Made by a program: the position numbers and the translations under genes. The notes beneath the pieces were generated by a model, which saw only the letters and a program-made list of their open reading frames with translations, ran no database searches and was not told the origin of the DNA. Shown in pieces: positions 6,778-7,038 of a DNA stretch of 7,038 nucleotides. Source of the DNA: Candidatus Zixiibacteriota bacterium (GTDB lineage Bacteria; Zixibacteria; MSB-5A5; JAABVY01); the NCBI GenBank assembly GCA_011777135.1, contig JAABVY010000167.1, positions 1,872 through 8,909 of the forward strand. Reading direction: 5' to 3'. The number at the start of each line of letters is the position of its first letter. Position 1 is the stretch's first letter.

Positions 6778-7038
6778 AATAATATTTCAGAAACTGTCCA
6801 GCGGCAGTGAAACCTGCAATCCACAGACCCGGAAGGCCATCCATGAATCCTCTCTGTAACAGAAACTTCCTTGTAAATGCTATGGGCGGTTTAATCAGCA
6901 TATAAAAGAGTTTAATCAATATTGGAAGCTGTATTTTCTGCATTGCTCCCCAACGGGCATATTCCTTAGTCTTGCGCACATAGACGGCCAGATTGGGATA
7001 ACTGTAATGCAGCAAGTCTCCCGAGAGTCTCTTAATCT
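6758..7038 (-). CDS. Glycosyltransferase family 2, C-terminal part (WaaE/KdtX-like), 5' end outside window
   Basis: The frame stays open to the right edge, giving 92 visible residues (from the codon at 7036) before the TAA at 6760-6758. The visible start IKRLSGDLLHYSYPN runs through the TTG at 7015, so that codon is internal. The pattern of LxHYSYxN, a tyrosine-rich KTKEYARWGA stretch, then FLLQRGFMDGLPGLWIAG and a final LKYYYALRRK matches, from memory, the C-terminal tail of WaaE/KdtX-type family-2 glycosyltransferases. These act on the lipopolysaccharide inner core. The catalytic N-terminal domain with its DxD motif lies outside the window, so activity and donor cannot be judged. The C-terminal segment (LIKLFYMLIKPPIAF and later GLWIAGFTAAG) is hydrophobic and amphipathic, consistent with membrane association. 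It overlaps the next glycosyltransferase gene by 20 bases, which suggests the two work in the same glycan pathway. Confidence 0.82.
   Translation of the reverse strand, partial: IKRLSGDLLHYSYPNLAVYVRKTKEYARWGAMQKIQLPILIKLFYMLIKPPIAFTRKFLLQRGFMDGLPGLWIAGFTAAGQFLKYYYALRRK

Overview
The window reads as ordinary chromosomal DNA from a Gram-negative bacterium of medium G+C content (judged by eye, not computed). The Gram-negative call rests on two glycosyltransferases, one of them with a C-terminus like the WaaE/KdtX lipopolysaccharide-core enzymes. Deltaproteobacteria-like or FCB-group lineages would fit the gene style, but I cannot name a phylum. Coding density is very high: the longest gap between genes is about 70 bases, so there is no non-coding stretch over 300 bases. 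I see no tRNA, rRNA, CRISPR array, insertion sequence or phage remnant.

Layout: the left end (1-713, + strand) is the 3' part of a TPR-repeat protein. Everything else (719-7038) lies on the - strand. In transcription order, right to left, it holds the C-terminal end of a family-2 glycosyltransferase, a family-4 (group 1) glycosyltransferase, a full-length bifunctional Rel/SpoT (p)ppGpp synthetase-hydrolase, a ComF-type phosphoribosyltransferase-fold protein, a XerC/XerD-type tyrosine recombinase, and a GGDEF protein with a degenerate receiver-like N-terminus. The + strand TPR gene and the - strand GGDEF gene converge with only five bases between their stop codons.

The - strand genes overlap or nearly touch (20-base overlap, 1-base gap, 69-base gap, 10- or 63-base gap, 80- or 92-base overlap). 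This suggests one transcription unit whose promoter lies beyond the right edge. Such a unit would combine envelope glycan synthesis, the stringent-response alarmone, chromosome-dimer resolution and possibly cyclic-di-GMP signalling. That is an inference from spacing, and it may be only compact genome organisation.

I did not find a clear new biological system. The points most worth a second look are the pseudo-receiver/GGDDF protein, the XerD C-terminal tail that lies entirely inside the next gene, and a near-identical 14-base sequence ending at candidate internal ATG starts of both rel and xerD.
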